Below are positions 1-9,037 of a stretch of 64,000 nt of DNA, one piece after another (the stretch's first letter is position 1; every line of letters begins with the position of its first letter). The notes beneath the pieces are model-generated. The model ran no database searches and was not told where the DNA came from. It saw only the letters and a list, made by a program, of their open reading frames with translations. The translations under genes were made by a program, and so were the position numbers. Origin of the DNA: Devosia sp. Root685 (lineage in GTDB: Bacteria; Pseudomonadota; Alphaproteobacteria; Rhizobiales; Devosiaceae); assembly GCF_001427875.1 (NCBI RefSeq), contig NZ_LMHK01000001.1:746871-810870 (forward strand). The letters are read 5' to 3'.

Positions 1-38
1 TTGTCGGCAACGACGCCAACCAGATCGTTCTTGTTCAT
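1..38 (-). CDS. hupB: HU-type DNA-binding protein, N-terminal fragment
   Basis: Only the first twelve codons are inside the window; the gene runs off the left edge. They read M-N-K-N-D-L-V-G-V-V-A-D, the characteristic start of the small histone-like HU proteins, which bind and bend DNA as dimers. A GAGGA ribosome-binding site lies about 7 bases before the ATG. HU next to lon is a common arrangement in proteobacteria, but here the two TetA-like genes and tetR have come to lie between hupB and lon. The identification rests on a short stretch plus context. Confidence 0.75.
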   Translation of the reverse strand, partial: MNKNDLVGVVAD

Positions 39-224
39 TGCGTATCCTCACAGTGAATGCCCGCCCTCGCTGGCGAAGCTTGGTGGCGGCAACCCTTGGT
101 CGATTCTAGCTGAAGCGCAAGAGTTTCCGCCGTTTTGGCGAGGTCGAACGGTACGGGAATGTTAATGACGCGGAAATTCGGGACCGACAAGGCCGAAGTA
201 TCAGGTTTTCCGGCCTTTCCACCA

Positions 225-1424
225 TCATTCCGCCGGGTTTTTTGCAGTGGCGGGTCCCCTTCGGATGCCGAGTATGAGCGGCAGGGCGAGACAATAGATG
301 CCAATGGCCACAATCCAGATCATTCCGGGCCAGTCGTGGCGCACCGAAGCGTAGATGGCGCTGAACAGCAGCGGACCGAAAACCGAGGCAAGGCTGACGA
401 TGCTGGCGAGCACGCCTTGAAGCTGTCCCTGGCGGTCGGAATCGACTTGCTGGGTGGTCAGCGATTGCAGCGCGGGCATGCCAATGCCGCCCAGGGCAAA
501 GAGCGGCGCCATGGCGAAAAGCAGCCAGCCGTGGCCGGCAAAGGCGAGGGTGAGCATGGCGCCGGCTTCAAAGGCCATGCCGACAATCAGCGCCCAGCGC
601 TCGCCGAGCCAGGCGACGGCGGGGCCCGTAAGAAAAGCCTGTGCCAGTGCATGGAACACGCCGAAAGCGCCGAGCGACAGGCCGATGGTGAAACCTGAAA
701 AGGCGAACTGATCTTCGCTGAACTGCGCCCAGGCCGTGCCATAGACCGTGCCGACAAAATTCATGATCAGGAAGATGGCCATCAGCGGCACCAAGGCCTT
801 GAAATTAAAGGCCCAGGCGAGTGGCTTGAAGGGATTGAGGGTTTCCCAGGTGAAGCGCGCATCGGCTTTGCCGGGCCTCGATTCGGGGAGGACGAACAGC
901 GCCAGGGCGAAATTGATACCGTTGAGCACGGCCGCGGCGAGGAATGGGGCATGCAGCCACCAATCGCCAAGGATGCCGCCGATGACAGGGCCAATGATGA
1001 AGCCGACGCCGAACATGGCGTGGAACAGACCGAAGCGCTGGGCGCGCTCTTCTTCGGCGGTGATGTCGGTGATGTAGGCCGTCGCAACCGCCATGTTGGC
1101 GCTGGTGACGCCGGCGATGGCGCGGCCGATGACCAGCATCCACAGATGCGGGGCGAAGGCCATGATGAGGTAGTCGATGGCGGCGCCGGCAAGTGATACC
1201 AGCAGGACCGGGCGCCGCCCGAAGCGATCGCTGAGGACGCCGAGAATCGGCGAAAACAGGAACTGGCAGGCCGAATAGAGCGCCAGCATGATGCCGAGCA
1301 GAATCGAAATATCCGAGGTATGCCCGACGTCGCGCAAAAGAGCGGGGAGAATCGGAAAGATCAAGCCGATGCCCACGGCATCGAGCATGACGGCGGCGAG
1401 GATGACGACGAGGGCCTTGTTCAA
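225..1424 (-). CDS. TetA-like MFS efflux pump, copy A
   Basis: A 399-residue drug:proton antiporter of the Tet subfamily of the major facilitator superfamily, predicted to lie in the inner membrane with 12 helices. Near residue 62 it has motif A as GVLSDRFGRRPVLL, followed by DITAEEERAQRFG in the region where TetA(A) has DITDGDERARHFG, and near the C-terminus RQGQLQG, which is identical in class A TetA as I remember it. It is a clear paralogue of the pump at 1587-2771 and lies 162 bases downstream of it on the same strand, probably co-transcribed under the TetR encoded at 2860. Tetracycline export is the obvious guess, but substrate cannot be read from sequence. Confidence 0.88.
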   Translation of the reverse strand: MNKALVVILAAVMLDAVGIGLIFPILPALLRDVGHTSDISILLGIMLALYSACQFLFSPILGVLSDRFGRRPVLLVSLAGAAIDYLIMAFAPHLWMLVIGRAIAGVTSANMAVATAYITDITAEEERAQRFGLFHAMFGVGFIIGPVIGGILGDWWLHAPFLAAAVLNGINFALALFVLPESRPGKADARFTWETLNPFKPLAWAFNFKALVPLMAIFLIMNFVGTVYGTAWAQFSEDQFAFSGFTIGLSLGAFGVFHALAQAFLTGPAVAWLGERWALIVGMAFEAGAMLTLAFAGHGWLLFAMAPLFALGGIGMPALQSLTTQQVDSDRQGQLQGVLASIVSLASVFGPLLFSAIYASVRHDWPGMIWIVAIGIYCLALPLILGIRRGPATAKNPAE

Positions 1425-1537
1425 GGGAATGCTCCTGTTAGCTCACCAGCCGGTAAAGGGAGGTAGGGTGTTCACGGAGCCGTTACAACCCCAGCTTCCT
1501 ATGAAGGACGGTGCTGACAGAATTCGACAGGAGGGGG

Positions 1538-1582
1538 ATATCCCCACCTAACCTCCCCCTGGCAGAGGGAGGGACTGGCCGG
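1538..1582. repeat. Palindromic intergenic repeat, family B
   Basis: A CCCACCTAACCTCCCCC-type sequence followed by an imperfect complementary GGGAGGG arm, located between the two TetA-like genes. Closely similar copies occur as an inverted pair at 32078-32183. It could fold in RNA between the two cistrons. Its role is unknown; it looks like a dispersed palindromic unit of the REP type. Confidence 0.55.
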
Positions 1583-1586
1583 TGGT

Positions 1587-2771
1587 TTAGGCGGTCGCGA
1601 GCTTGGGTTGTCTTACTGTGGCAAAGAGTGGCGTTGCGAGGAGGTAGAGCGCGGCGCCGACAATCCAGACGGTGCCGATCCAGATGCTCCTGGTGGAAAA
1701 GAAGATCGCGGTGGTCAGGACCGGGCCGATAATGCCGGCGAGGCTCATGAGGCTGGCGAGAACGCCTTGCAACTGGCCTTGCTGTTCATCGCTGACGCGG
1801 CTGGTGAGCAGCGACTGAAGTGCGGGCATGGCGACACCGCCGAGGGCGAAGAGCGGGGCGACGGCGTAGCCCATCCAGCTTTGATAGGCGAAGGCCATGA
1901 GGGTGTAGGCGAGGGTATCGAAGGCGACGCCGATCATCAGAGTGCCGAGATCGCCAAAGCGTTTCGTCAGTGGGCCTACGAGGAAGGCTTGCGCAAGGGC
2001 GCCGCTGACGCCGAAGACGGACAGCGAAATCCCCATATGGACCGAATCCCAGCCGAAACGCTCGGCGCCGTAGAGCACCCAGATTGTGCCGGGAACGGCG
2101 GCGATCAGGCCAAAGACCACGGAGACAATGACCATGGGCAGCAGGGGTTTGAAGTTCCAGAGCCAGACCAGTGGCGCGAGTGGGTTGAGCTGTTTCCAGT
2201 CGAAGATACCGTCGGCGGCCTTGCGGCTTTCGGGGAGCACGAAGAGGGCAACGGCGAGATTGAGGCCGTTAAACAGCGCGGCGATCAGAAAAGGCGAGCG
2301 GAGCCACCAGGCCCCCATAACGCCACCGATCACGGGACCTATGATAAAACCCATGCTCATGACGGCGCCGATAAGACCGAAGCGCTGGGCGCGCTGATCG
2401 GGCGGCGTGATGTCGGTGATGTAGGCGGATGCAACCGCCATGTTGGCGCTGGTGATGCCAGCCATGGCGCGGCCGACAACGAGGACCCAGCCGAGCGGGG
2501 TCAATGCCATGACGAGGTAGTCGATCAGCGTTCCGGCGAGGGACAGCAGCAGGACCGGGCGGCGACCGAAGCGATCGCTAAGCGCGCCAAGTATGGGCGA
2601 GAAGATGAACTGCATGACGGCGTAGACGGCGAGCATAGCGCCATAGAGGAAGCCGATATCGCCGCCTTCGGTGAGTTGGGTCAGCAGCTCGGGCAGGATG
2701 GGGAAAATCAGGCCGGCGCCAATCGCATCTATGGCGACGGTCGCGAGAATGACGATCAAGGCCTTGTTCAT
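1587..2771 (-). CDS. TetA-like MFS efflux pump, copy B
   Basis: A 394-residue member of the tetracycline-resistance branch of the MFS, with 12 predicted helices. It begins MNKALIVILATVAIDAIGAG, shows motif A GALSDRFGRRPVLL, a DITPPDQRAQRFG segment and the C-terminal QQGQLQGVLASLMSL segment found in TetA-like pumps. It is the promoter-proximal gene: its ATG faces the divergent tetR, and the 88 bases between the two start codons contain three tetO-like palindromes. A second, related pump follows at 225-1424. Regulation by that TetR is strongly suggested; the natural substrate may or may not be tetracycline. Confidence 0.9.
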   Translation of the reverse strand: MNKALIVILATVAIDAIGAGLIFPILPELLTQLTEGGDIGFLYGAMLAVYAVMQFIFSPILGALSDRFGRRPVLLLSLAGTLIDYLVMALTPLGWVLVVGRAMAGITSANMAVASAYITDITPPDQRAQRFGLIGAVMSMGFIIGPVIGGVMGAWWLRSPFLIAALFNGLNLAVALFVLPESRKAADGIFDWKQLNPLAPLVWLWNFKPLLPMVIVSVVFGLIAAVPGTIWVLYGAERFGWDSVHMGISLSVFGVSGALAQAFLVGPLTKRFGDLGTLMIGVAFDTLAYTLMAFAYQSWMGYAVAPLFALGGVAMPALQSLLTSRVSDEQQGQLQGVLASLMSLAGIIGPVLTTAIFFSTRSIWIGTVWIVGAALYLLATPLFATVRQPKLATA

Positions 2772-2790
2772 AAGGACCTCCAGAGGTACT

Positions 2791-2841
2791 TTATCGATGA
2801 TAAGTTAATTTATCAGCGATAAGCTCCCTTATCATTGATAA
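2791..2841. promoter_or_regulatory. Three tetO-like operators in the divergent tetR/tetA promoter
   Basis: Three 13-bp palindromes of the form TTATC-N3-GATAA lie at 2791-2803, 2810-2822 and 2829-2841. Their starts are exactly 19 bp apart. The third contains TATCATTGATA, identical to the core of the classical tet operator. They fill the space between the pump start at 2771 and tetR at 2860, so a bound repressor would cover both promoters. This is direct sequence evidence; that the local TetR binds them is inferred from its near-identical recognition helix. Confidence 0.85.
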
Positions 2842-2859
2842 GTCAAGAGGGTTTTGCGC

Positions 2860-3495
2860 ATGGCGATTGATCGTGGCCGTATTGTCGATGAGGCCATGGC
2901 CTTGCTGAATGAGGTGGGTATCGACAAGCTGACGACGCGAAAGCTAGCGGAACGGCTGGGGGTGCAGCAGCCGGCGCTCTACTGGCACTTTCGGAACAAG
3001 TCGGCCTTGCTCGATGCGATGAACAGCGAAATGCTGGTGCGCTATCACACGCATCGCCTGCCCTCGCCCGGCGAGGATTGGGTGGATTTCACCTATGCGA
3101 CCTCGCGCAGCATGCGGAGAACATTGCTGGCTGTGCGTGATGGGGCGCGGATCGCGGCGGGAACGCGGCCATCGACGACCGATTTTGCGGATGCCGAGCT
3201 ACAGCTGAAATTTTATGTCGATGCAGGGTTTTCGCCTGAGGAGGCGCTGCACATTTCGATTTCCATGGCACGCTATGTGGTGGGCTATGTGCTCGAGGAA
3301 CAAGGCGAGCGCGAGCGGATGGAGGAAGAGGTTGGCCAGGACGGCGATCTCGACGCCGAACTGGCGCCATTTCCGATTCTCGCCGAGGCGTTTCGCTCGC
3401 TGGAGAAGGATGGATCGATCAACACCGAACAGGCGTTTGAGCGGGGGTTGCGGTATATGGTGGAAGGTATGCGGTTGAGCCTGGCCGCCAAGTGA
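2860..3495 (+). CDS. tetR: TetR-class transcriptional repressor
   Basis: A 211-residue TetR that resembles the tetracycline-responsive repressors along its full length. The helix-turn-helix (about 24-47) reads LTTRKLAERLGVQQPALYWH, nearly the same as TetR(B), and the C-terminal effector domain keeps RDGAR and GTRP. Aligned by eye with TetR(B), His64, Thr103, Gln116 and Glu147 equivalents are kept (H63, T102, Q115, E146), but Asn82 is Thr81, Phe86 is Met85 and the Mg-binding His100 is Ala99. The start chosen is the ATG at 2860, nine bases after AAGAGG; a TTG at 2854 in the same frame is too close to that site. It should repress itself and the two pumps through the three operators upstream. Confidence 0.92.
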   Translation: MAIDRGRIVDEAMALLNEVGIDKLTTRKLAERLGVQQPALYWHFRNKSALLDAMNSEMLVRYHTHRLPSPGEDWVDFTYATSRSMRRTLLAVRDGARIAAGTRPSTTDFADAELQLKFYVDAGFSPEEALHISISMARYVVGYVLEEQGERERMEEEVGQDGDLDAELAPFPILAEAFRSLEKDGSINTEQAFERGLRYMVEGMRLSLAAK

Positions 3496-3513
3496 CGGCG
3501 TAAGACCTCGATT

Positions 3514-3582
3514 GTCACCCCGGGCTTGACCCGGGGCCCATCTCCAAATCTCAGGATGGGTCCCGGCCTTCGCCGGGATGAC
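3514..3582. repeat. Palindromic repeat, family D
   Basis: Two outward-facing arms, GTCACCCCGGG at the left and CCGGGATGAC at the right, enclose smaller GC-rich hairpins. It sits between the convergent tetR and lon 3' ends. This type of element is common between genes in Hyphomicrobiales genomes; no coding potential is seen. Confidence 0.55.
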
Positions 3583-3620
3583 ATACAGTGGGTTGCCGGA
3601 ACTCAACATGAGCCCAAACA

Positions 3621-3648
3621 AAAACGGCGGCCCGGGGGCCGCCGTTTT
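3621..3648 (-). terminator. Rho-independent terminator, tetR/lon convergent
   Basis: A perfect 12-bp stem, AAAACGGCGGCC and its complement, with a 4-base loop; the outer AAAA/TTTT make it functional in both directions. It begins 17 bases past the lon stop codon and also lies downstream of tetR. Confidence 0.8.
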
Positions 3649-3664
3649 CAGTTCATTGGGTCGA

Positions 3665-6091
3665 TCAGTGCGTGACGCTTGCGGTGGAATCGTCGGTGGC
3701 CGGGTCGGTCTTGGCGACAGCCGGGGCTTCATCGAAATTCCATTCGATGGCTTCGGGCTTGCGCACCAGGGCACGTTCGATGACTTGGTCCATGCGGCTG
3801 ACGGGCACGATTTCCATGCCTTCCTTGACGATATCCGGGATCTCGGCGAGATCCCTCACGTTCTCTTCGGGGATCAGCACGGTCTTGATGCCGCCGCGGA
3901 GGGCTGCGAGCAGCTTCTCCTTGAGGCCACCGATGGGAAGCACCCTGCCCCGCAGCGTGATTTCGCCGGTCATGGCGACATCATTGCGGACCGGAATGCC
4001 GGTCATCACGGAGACGATGGCAGTCGCAAGACCGATGCCGGCCGACGGACCATCCTTGGGCGTTGCGCCTTCAGGCAGGTGGACGTGAATGTCTCGCGTA
4101 TCGAACATCGGCGGCTTGATGCCGAAGTCGATCGAGCGGGAGCGGACATAGGCCGTGGCCGCCGTCAGCGATTCCTTCATCACTTCCTTGATGTTACCGG
4201 TAACGGTCATGCGACCCTTGCCCGGCGTCATCACGCCTTCGATCGTCAGCAGTTCGCCACCAACCGAAGTCCAGGCAAGACCCGTCACCAGGCCAACCTG
4301 CGATTCGGCTTCGATTTCGCCATGCGTGAAGATCGAGGCGCCGAGATATTTGGCGAGACGTTCTTCGTCGATGGTGATCGACTTGGTCTTGGTGCGGACG
4401 ATGTCCGTCACGGCTTTGCGCATCAGCTTGGAGATTTCGCGCTTGAGGTTGCGGACGCCGGCTTCGCGGGTATAGCCGCGAATGACCTTCATCAGCATCT
4501 CGTCGCTGAGCACGAACTCGCCATGGGCGACGCCGTTTTCCTTGGCGGCTTCCGGGATCAGGTGCTGCTTGGCGATCGCGTGCTTCTCCTCTTCGGTGTA
4601 ACCCGAGAGGCGAATGATCTCCATGCGGTCCATCAGCGGGCCGGGGATGTTCAGCGTGTTCGACGTGGTCACGAACATCACATCCGAAAGGTCATAGTCG
4701 ACCTCAAGGTAGTGATCTGCGAACGTATTGTTCTGTTCGGGATCGAGCACTTCGAGCAGAGCCGAAGACGGATCGCCGCGGAAGTCCTGGCCCATCTTGT
4801 CGATTTCATCGAGCAGGAAGAGCGGGTTGGATTTACCCACCTTCTTCAGCGACTGGATGATCTTGCCGGGCATGGAGCCGATATAGGTGCGGCGGTGACC
4901 GCGGATTTCGGCTTCGTCACGGACGCCACCGAGCGCCATGCGCACGAATTCGCGGCCGGTCGCCTTGGCAATCGACTTGCCGAGCGAGGTCTTGCCGACA
5001 CCCGGAGGGCCGACGAGGCAGAGGATCGGGCCCTTGAGCGTGCCGGTACGCGCCTGCACAGCCAGGTATTCAAGGATGCGTTCCTTGACCTTTTCGAGGC
5101 CATAGTGGTCTTCGTCCAGCACCTTTTCGGCCAGAGCCAGATCACGCTTGACCTTGGTCTTCTTGCCCCATGGGAGGCCTAGAAGCGTATCAAGGTAGTT
5201 ACGCACGACGGTGGCTTCAGCCGACATCGGGCTCATGCCCTTGAGCTTTTTGACTTCGCCGTCGGCCTTGGCCCGCGCTTCCTTGGAAAGCTTGGTCTTG
5301 GCGATGCGCTCTTCCAGTTCGGTGATCTCGTTGGCGCCGTCTTCGCCGTCGCCGAGTTCCTTCTGGATCGCCTTCATCTGCTCGTTGAGATAGTACTCGC
5401 GTTGCGTCTTCTCCATCTGGCGCTTGACGCGCGAGCGGATGCGCTTTTCCACCTGCAGCACGCCGATCTCGCCTTCCATCAGGCCAATCACCTTCTGGAA
5501 GCGCTCGATGACCGAAATGGTCGACAGCAGGTCTTCCTTTTCCGGGATCTTGATGACGAGGTGGCTGGCAATGGTATCGGCGAGCTTGGACGGGCTCTCG
5601 ATCTGACCGACCGCAGCCACGACCTCTGCCGAGATCTTCTTGTTCAGCTTGACGTAGTTTTCGAATTCGCTCTGAGCGGAGCGCGCCAGAGCTTCAAGCT
5701 CGATCGCGTCTTCTTCGGGCTCGGGGAGCGGGCTCGCTTCGGCTTCGAAATATTCTTCCGTCTGCAGATAATTGTCGATGGTCGCGCGGCTGAGGCCTTC
5801 CACCAGCACCTTCACGGTGCCATCGGGGAGTTTCAGAAGCTGGAGCACAGTCGCGATGGTGCCGGTGCCATAGATCTGGTCCGGAGCGGGATCATCGTCC
5901 TGCGCATTCTTCTGGGTCACGACAAGAATGTGCTTGTCGTCGCGCATGACCTCTTCAAGAGCCTTGACCGACTTTTCGCGACCGACAAACAGCGGCACGA
6001 TCATTCCGGGGAAGACCACGATGTCGCGCAGGGGAAGAACCGGGTAAACCCGGTCCCGGCTTGCTTCGCCGGTGGGATTGACGTCCGACAT
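3665..6091 (-). CDS. lon: ATP-dependent protease Lon
   Basis: A cytosolic hexameric AAA+ serine protease that degrades misfolded and regulatory proteins. The protein has about 808 residues. The N-terminal substrate-binding domain starts [16 protein letters not shown], the Walker A is GPPGVGKTS, Walker B leads into LLDEIDKMG, and the catalytic dyad is Ser683 (in GPSAGIG) and Lys726 (in GGLKEKLL). Length and all motifs match the family. Two ATG codons stand in tandem at 6094 and 6091; the second is better spaced from AAGGA. A probable heat-shock promoter lies about 95 bases upstream. The acidic, Thr-rich C-terminal tail is typical of alphaproteobacterial Lon. Confidence 0.98.
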   Translation of the reverse strand: MSDVNPTGEASRDRVYPVLPLRDIVVFPGMIVPLFVGREKSVKALEEVMRDDKHILVVTQKNAQDDDPAPDQIYGTGTIATVLQLLKLPDGTVKVLVEGLSRATIDNYLQTEEYFEAEASPLPEPEEDAIELEALARSAQSEFENYVKLNKKISAEVVAAVGQIESPSKLADTIASHLVIKIPEKEDLLSTISVIERFQKVIGLMEGEIGVLQVEKRIRSRVKRQMEKTQREYYLNEQMKAIQKELGDGEDGANEITELEERIAKTKLSKEARAKADGEVKKLKGMSPMSAEATVVRNYLDTLLGLPWGKKTKVKRDLALAEKVLDEDHYGLEKVKERILEYLAVQARTGTLKGPILCLVGPPGVGKTSLGKSIAKATGREFVRMALGGVRDEAEIRGHRRTYIGSMPGKIIQSLKKVGKSNPLFLLDEIDKMGQDFRGDPSSALLEVLDPEQNNTFADHYLEVDYDLSDVMFVTTSNTLNIPGPLMDRMEIIRLSGYTEEEKHAIAKQHLIPEAAKENGVAHGEFVLSDEMLMKVIRGYTREAGVRNLKREISKLMRKAVTDIVRTKTKSITIDEERLAKYLGASIFTHGEIEAESQVGLVTGLAWTSVGGELLTIEGVMTPGKGRMTVTGNIKEVMKESLTAATAYVRSRSIDFGIKPPMFDTRDIHVHLPEGATPKDGPSAGIGLATAIVSVMTGIPVRNDVAMTGEITLRGRVLPIGGLKEKLLAALRGGIKTVLIPEENVRDLAEIPDIVKEGMEIVPVSRMDQVIERALVRKPEAIEWNFDEAPAVAKTDPATDDSTASVTH

Positions 6092-6184
6092 CATATTTCC
6101 TTTCCGGGGCGCGCCGGGAGGAATTGGAGTAGCGCGCCCGTATTGCGACTGCCCAATCCTGAAAGGCTGGGCGATTCAGGTTAA

Positions 6185-6213
6185 TAAATAGGGTGGACGG
6201 CCCCCGCCGCAAG
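6185..6213 (-). promoter_or_regulatory. Probable RpoH (heat-shock) promoter of lon
   Basis: On the minus strand CTTG, 16 bases, then CCCTATTTA. This fits the alphaproteobacterial sigma-32 pattern (CTTG, about 16-17 bases, CCTATnT). The transcript would have a leader of roughly 85-90 bases before the lon ATG. lon is a classical heat-shock gene, so signal and context agree. Confidence 0.6.
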
Positions 6214-6416
6214 TCAATCATTGCGGTTTTGTGACCTATTGCACCACTTCGCACAGGAGGCATGCGCCTTAAGGCAGGAACAGGCGTGTGCCTTGGATAC
6301 AAAGGGGAATCTGTCTTTTGCTCATTCGGCAGCGCTGTCGCACCCTATAGATTGGGTATGACAGGAAGCTGTGCCATGCTCGGCATCCGTCTATGCCCCG
6401 AAAGAGGACCGAAAAA

Positions 6417-7388
6417 ATGGTAACGAAACCCAAACGGATCGACATTCTGGGTGTGGCGACGGCCTCTGGAGCGTCCGTTCGCGGCTGCGGCATGGGGCCG
6501 GAGGCGTTGCGCGTGGCGGGGCTGCTTGAGGCGCTGGTCGATCTTGAGCACGCAGTCGCCGACCATGGCGACCTTCGACGGGTGTATCCGCAAATCAGCA
6601 CCAATCCTTCGAGCTGGCGATTGCCCGAAGAGCGCAAGGCCGACGTGCTCGATCTGGCGGCGCGGACAAGCCAGGCGGGCTGCGACATTCTCGCTGACGG
6701 GAACTTTCCGCTTTTTCTCGGCGGGGATCATTCCATTGCCATCGGGACGCTATCGGCGGTTTCGCGTTACAGCGCGGCAAAGGGCAAGCCGGTGCATGTG
6801 CTTTGGGTCGATGCGCATGCCGACTACAACACACCCGATACGTCTCCATCGGGCAATCTCCACGGCATGCCGCTGGCGCTCCTTTGCGGTGAGCCGGGAT
6901 TTGACGATAGTTTCAGGGCCGATTGGCTTGGCAATATCGAGCCGCGCAATGTGACGATCTTTGGCGCCCGCTCGGTCGATCGCGAGGAACGCAAGCTGCT
7001 GCAGGCGCGCGGCGTCGATGTGATCGACATGCGCAAGATCGATCAGGTGGGCGTGGTTGGGCTGATGCAGCCGATCATCGAGCGGGCGAAGGCGGCAAAT
7101 GCCCATCTGCACGTGAGCTTTGACGTGGATGTGGTTGATCCCGCCATAGCGCCGGGTGGTGGCACGCTGGTGCCGGGTGGGCTCACCTATCGGGAGGCGC
7201 ATCTGATCATGGAAATGCTGCATGACAGCGGCGTCGTCGGCTCGCTGGATATTGTGGAGCTCAATCCGTTCCTGGATCACGGGGGCAAGAGCGCGACGCT
7301 GCTGGTGGACCTGGTCGCGAGCCTCTTCGGGTGCTCAATCATGGGGGAAGAGCCGGGGCCGGTGGAGTTTGTGACGGGCGAGGATTAG
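6417..7388 (+). CDS. rocF: Arginase
   Basis: Hydrolyses L-arginine to ornithine and urea with a two-manganese centre in the cytosol. The 323-residue protein carries the ureohydrolase signatures in order: GGDHSIAIG, DAHADYNTPDTSPSGNLHGM with the arginase-type N-x-H-G, and SFDVDVVDP with the metal-binding Asp pair, then the VELNP segment. These separate it from agmatinases, which have a different loop after DAHxD. The ATG at 6417 is chosen because AGAGGA stands nine bases before it; an upstream in-frame ATG at 6393 has no such site. It is a single gene between lon and clpX, divergent from lon. No urease or ornithine-cycle gene is next to it. Confidence 0.93.
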   Translation: MVTKPKRIDILGVATASGASVRGCGMGPEALRVAGLLEALVDLEHAVADHGDLRRVYPQISTNPSSWRLPEERKADVLDLAARTSQAGCDILADGNFPLFLGGDHSIAIGTLSAVSRYSAAKGKPVHVLWVDAHADYNTPDTSPSGNLHGMPLALLCGEPGFDDSFRADWLGNIEPRNVTIFGARSVDREERKLLQARGVDVIDMRKIDQVGVVGLMQPIIERAKAANAHLHVSFDVDVVDPAIAPGGGTLVPGGLTYREAHLIMEMLHDSGVVGSLDIVELNPFLDHGGKSATLLVDLVASLFGCSIMGEEPGPVEFVTGED

Positions 7389-7423
7389 GGGCGGCCTTCT
7401 TCTCCCCTCACATGTTCTCCCGC

Positions 7424-7490
7424 GTCATTCCCGCGAAAGCGGGAATCTCCCTTCGCCGGAAACAGAGATTCCCGCTTTCGCGGGAATGAC
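7424..7490. repeat. Inverted pair of a 26-bp palindromic unit, family E
   Basis: A 26-base unit at 7424-7449 is repeated as its exact reverse complement at 7465-7490. Each unit contains its own inner palindrome CCCGCGAAAGCGGG. The same 26 bases occur once more at 53467-53492 between trpE and trpG. It lies in the convergent space between the arginase and clpX genes. Confidence 0.75.
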
Positions 7491-7536
7491 GCCGAGCGGG
7501 ACGTGAGCCAAAGCAAGCCTCAGAGCGCCCAAAACA

Positions 7537-7566
7537 AAAACGCCGGGTCGTGGGACCCGGCGTTTT
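7537..7566 (-). terminator. Rho-independent terminator of clpX and arginase
   Basis: AAAACGCCGGGTC pairs with GACCCGGCGTTTT around a 4-base loop. It lies 20 bases past the clpX stop codon and is bidirectional. Confidence 0.8.
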
Positions 7567-7586
7567 GATTTCGGCTCAATGTCGCA

Positions 7587-8864
7587 TCAAGCGGACGCGG
7601 GTTCTTCGTCTTTCTGGCGCTCGGCGTAGATGTAGAGCGGACGGACGTCCTTGCCCTTCACCACTTCTTCCGAGATCACAACTTCTTCCACGCCTTCGAG
7701 CGAGGGCAGGTCGTACATGGTGTCGAGGAGGATCGCTTCCATGATCGAGCGGAGGCCGCGGGCGCCGGTCTTGCGCTCGATGGCCTTCTCGGCGATCGCC
7801 TTGAGGGCGTCTTCGTGGAAGGTCAGTTCGACTTCTTCCATCTGGAAGAGGCGCTGGTACTGACGAACGAGAGCGTTCTTCGGGGCCGTAAGAATTTCGA
7901 TCAGAGCCGGAATGTCGAGGTCTTCGAGGGTCGCGAGGACCGGGAGACGACCGATGAATTCCGGGATCAGGCCGAAGCGCACCAGATCCTCCGGGGCAAC
8001 GTCCTTGAGCAGTTCGCCGACGCGACGATCCTGCGGATCCTTGACGGTGGCCGAGAAGCCGATGCCGGAGCCTTCACCGCGAGCCGAAATGATCTTCTCG
8101 AGGCCAGCGAAAGCGCCACCGCAGATGAAGAGGATGTTGGTCGTATCGACCTGCAGGAATTCCTGCTGCGGATGCTTGCGGCCGCCCTGCGGAGGCACGG
8201 AGGCAACGGTGCCTTCCATGATCTTGAGCAGGGCCTGCTGCACGCCTTCGCCCGACACGTCACGGGTTATGGACGGATTGTCCGACTTGCGGGAAATCTT
8301 GTCGACTTCGTCGATATAGACGATGCCGCGCTGGGCCTTTTCGACATTGTAGTCGGCAGACTGCAGCAGCTTGAGGATGATGTTTTCGACGTCTTCACCG
8401 ACATAACCGGCTTCGGTCAGGGTCGTGGCGTCAGCCATGGTAAAGGGCACGTCGAGAATGCGTGCGAGCGTCTGCGCGAGCAGGGTCTTGCCCGAGCCCG
8501 TGGGGCCGATCAGCAGAATGTTGGACTTGGAAAGCTCCACATCCTGATTCTTGGTCGCGTGGTGCAGGCGCTTGTAGTGGTTGTGGACAGCCACGGAAAG
8601 GACGCGCTTGGCGCGACCCTGGCCGATGACATAATCGTCCAGCACCTTGCAGATATCGGCAGGTGTTGGCACGCCATCGGAGGACTTGACCATGGAGGTC
8701 TTGTTCTCTTCGCGGATGATGTCCATGCACAGTTCGACGCATTCATCGCAGATGAACACGGTCGGCCCGGCGATCAGCTTGCGAACCTCATGCTGCGACT
8801 TGCCGCAGAACGAGCAGTACAGCGTGTTCTTGGAGGTTTCGCCGTTCGTTGTCTCTTTGGACAT
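7587..8864 (-). CDS. clpX: ClpXP protease ATPase subunit ClpX
   Basis: AAA+ unfoldase that feeds tagged proteins into the ClpP chamber. At 425 residues it is full length. The N-terminal C4 zinc-binding domain uses Cys17, Cys20, Cys39 and Cys42; Walker A is GPTGSGKT at 120-127, Walker [11 protein letters not shown] follows, and the sensor-II region [14 protein letters not shown] is present. clpP lies 173 bases upstream on the same strand, so the normal clpP-clpX order is kept. A GC-rich hairpin in front of the ribosome-binding site may tune translation. Confidence 0.98.
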   Translation of the reverse strand: MSKETTNGETSKNTLYCSFCGKSQHEVRKLIAGPTVFICDECVELCMDIIREENKTSMVKSSDGVPTPADICKVLDDYVIGQGRAKRVLSVAVHNHYKRLHHATKNQDVELSKSNILLIGPTGSGKTLLAQTLARILDVPFTMADATTLTEAGYVGEDVENIILKLLQSADYNVEKAQRGIVYIDEVDKISRKSDNPSITRDVSGEGVQQALLKIMEGTVASVPPQGGRKHPQQEFLQVDTTNILFICGGAFAGLEKIISARGEGSGIGFSATVKDPQDRRVGELLKDVAPEDLVRFGLIPEFIGRLPVLATLEDLDIPALIEILTAPKNALVRQYQRLFQMEEVELTFHEDALKAIAEKAIERKTGARGLRSIMEAILLDTMYDLPSLEGVEEVVISEEVVKGKDVRPLYIYAERQKDEEPASA

Positions 8865-9037
8865 CTAGTCACTCCCGGGGACTTTTGGCCCCCAAAATCA
8901 GCGTTATCGGAAACCGTAACGCCGAAGACATAAAGAAAGTCTAAGCCGAAACGACCTTAAAGGCCGTTCCGGCTGTGTGCAATTGCCTGGGGATCACAGT
9001 CCACGGCGCATCAGCAATGTGCTTAACGCTGACCAAA

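Noticed and set aside
3578-5182. 534-codon plus-strand frame opposite lon
   Set aside because: Antisense to the Lon protease; composition is Asp/His/Gly-rich and domain-free.
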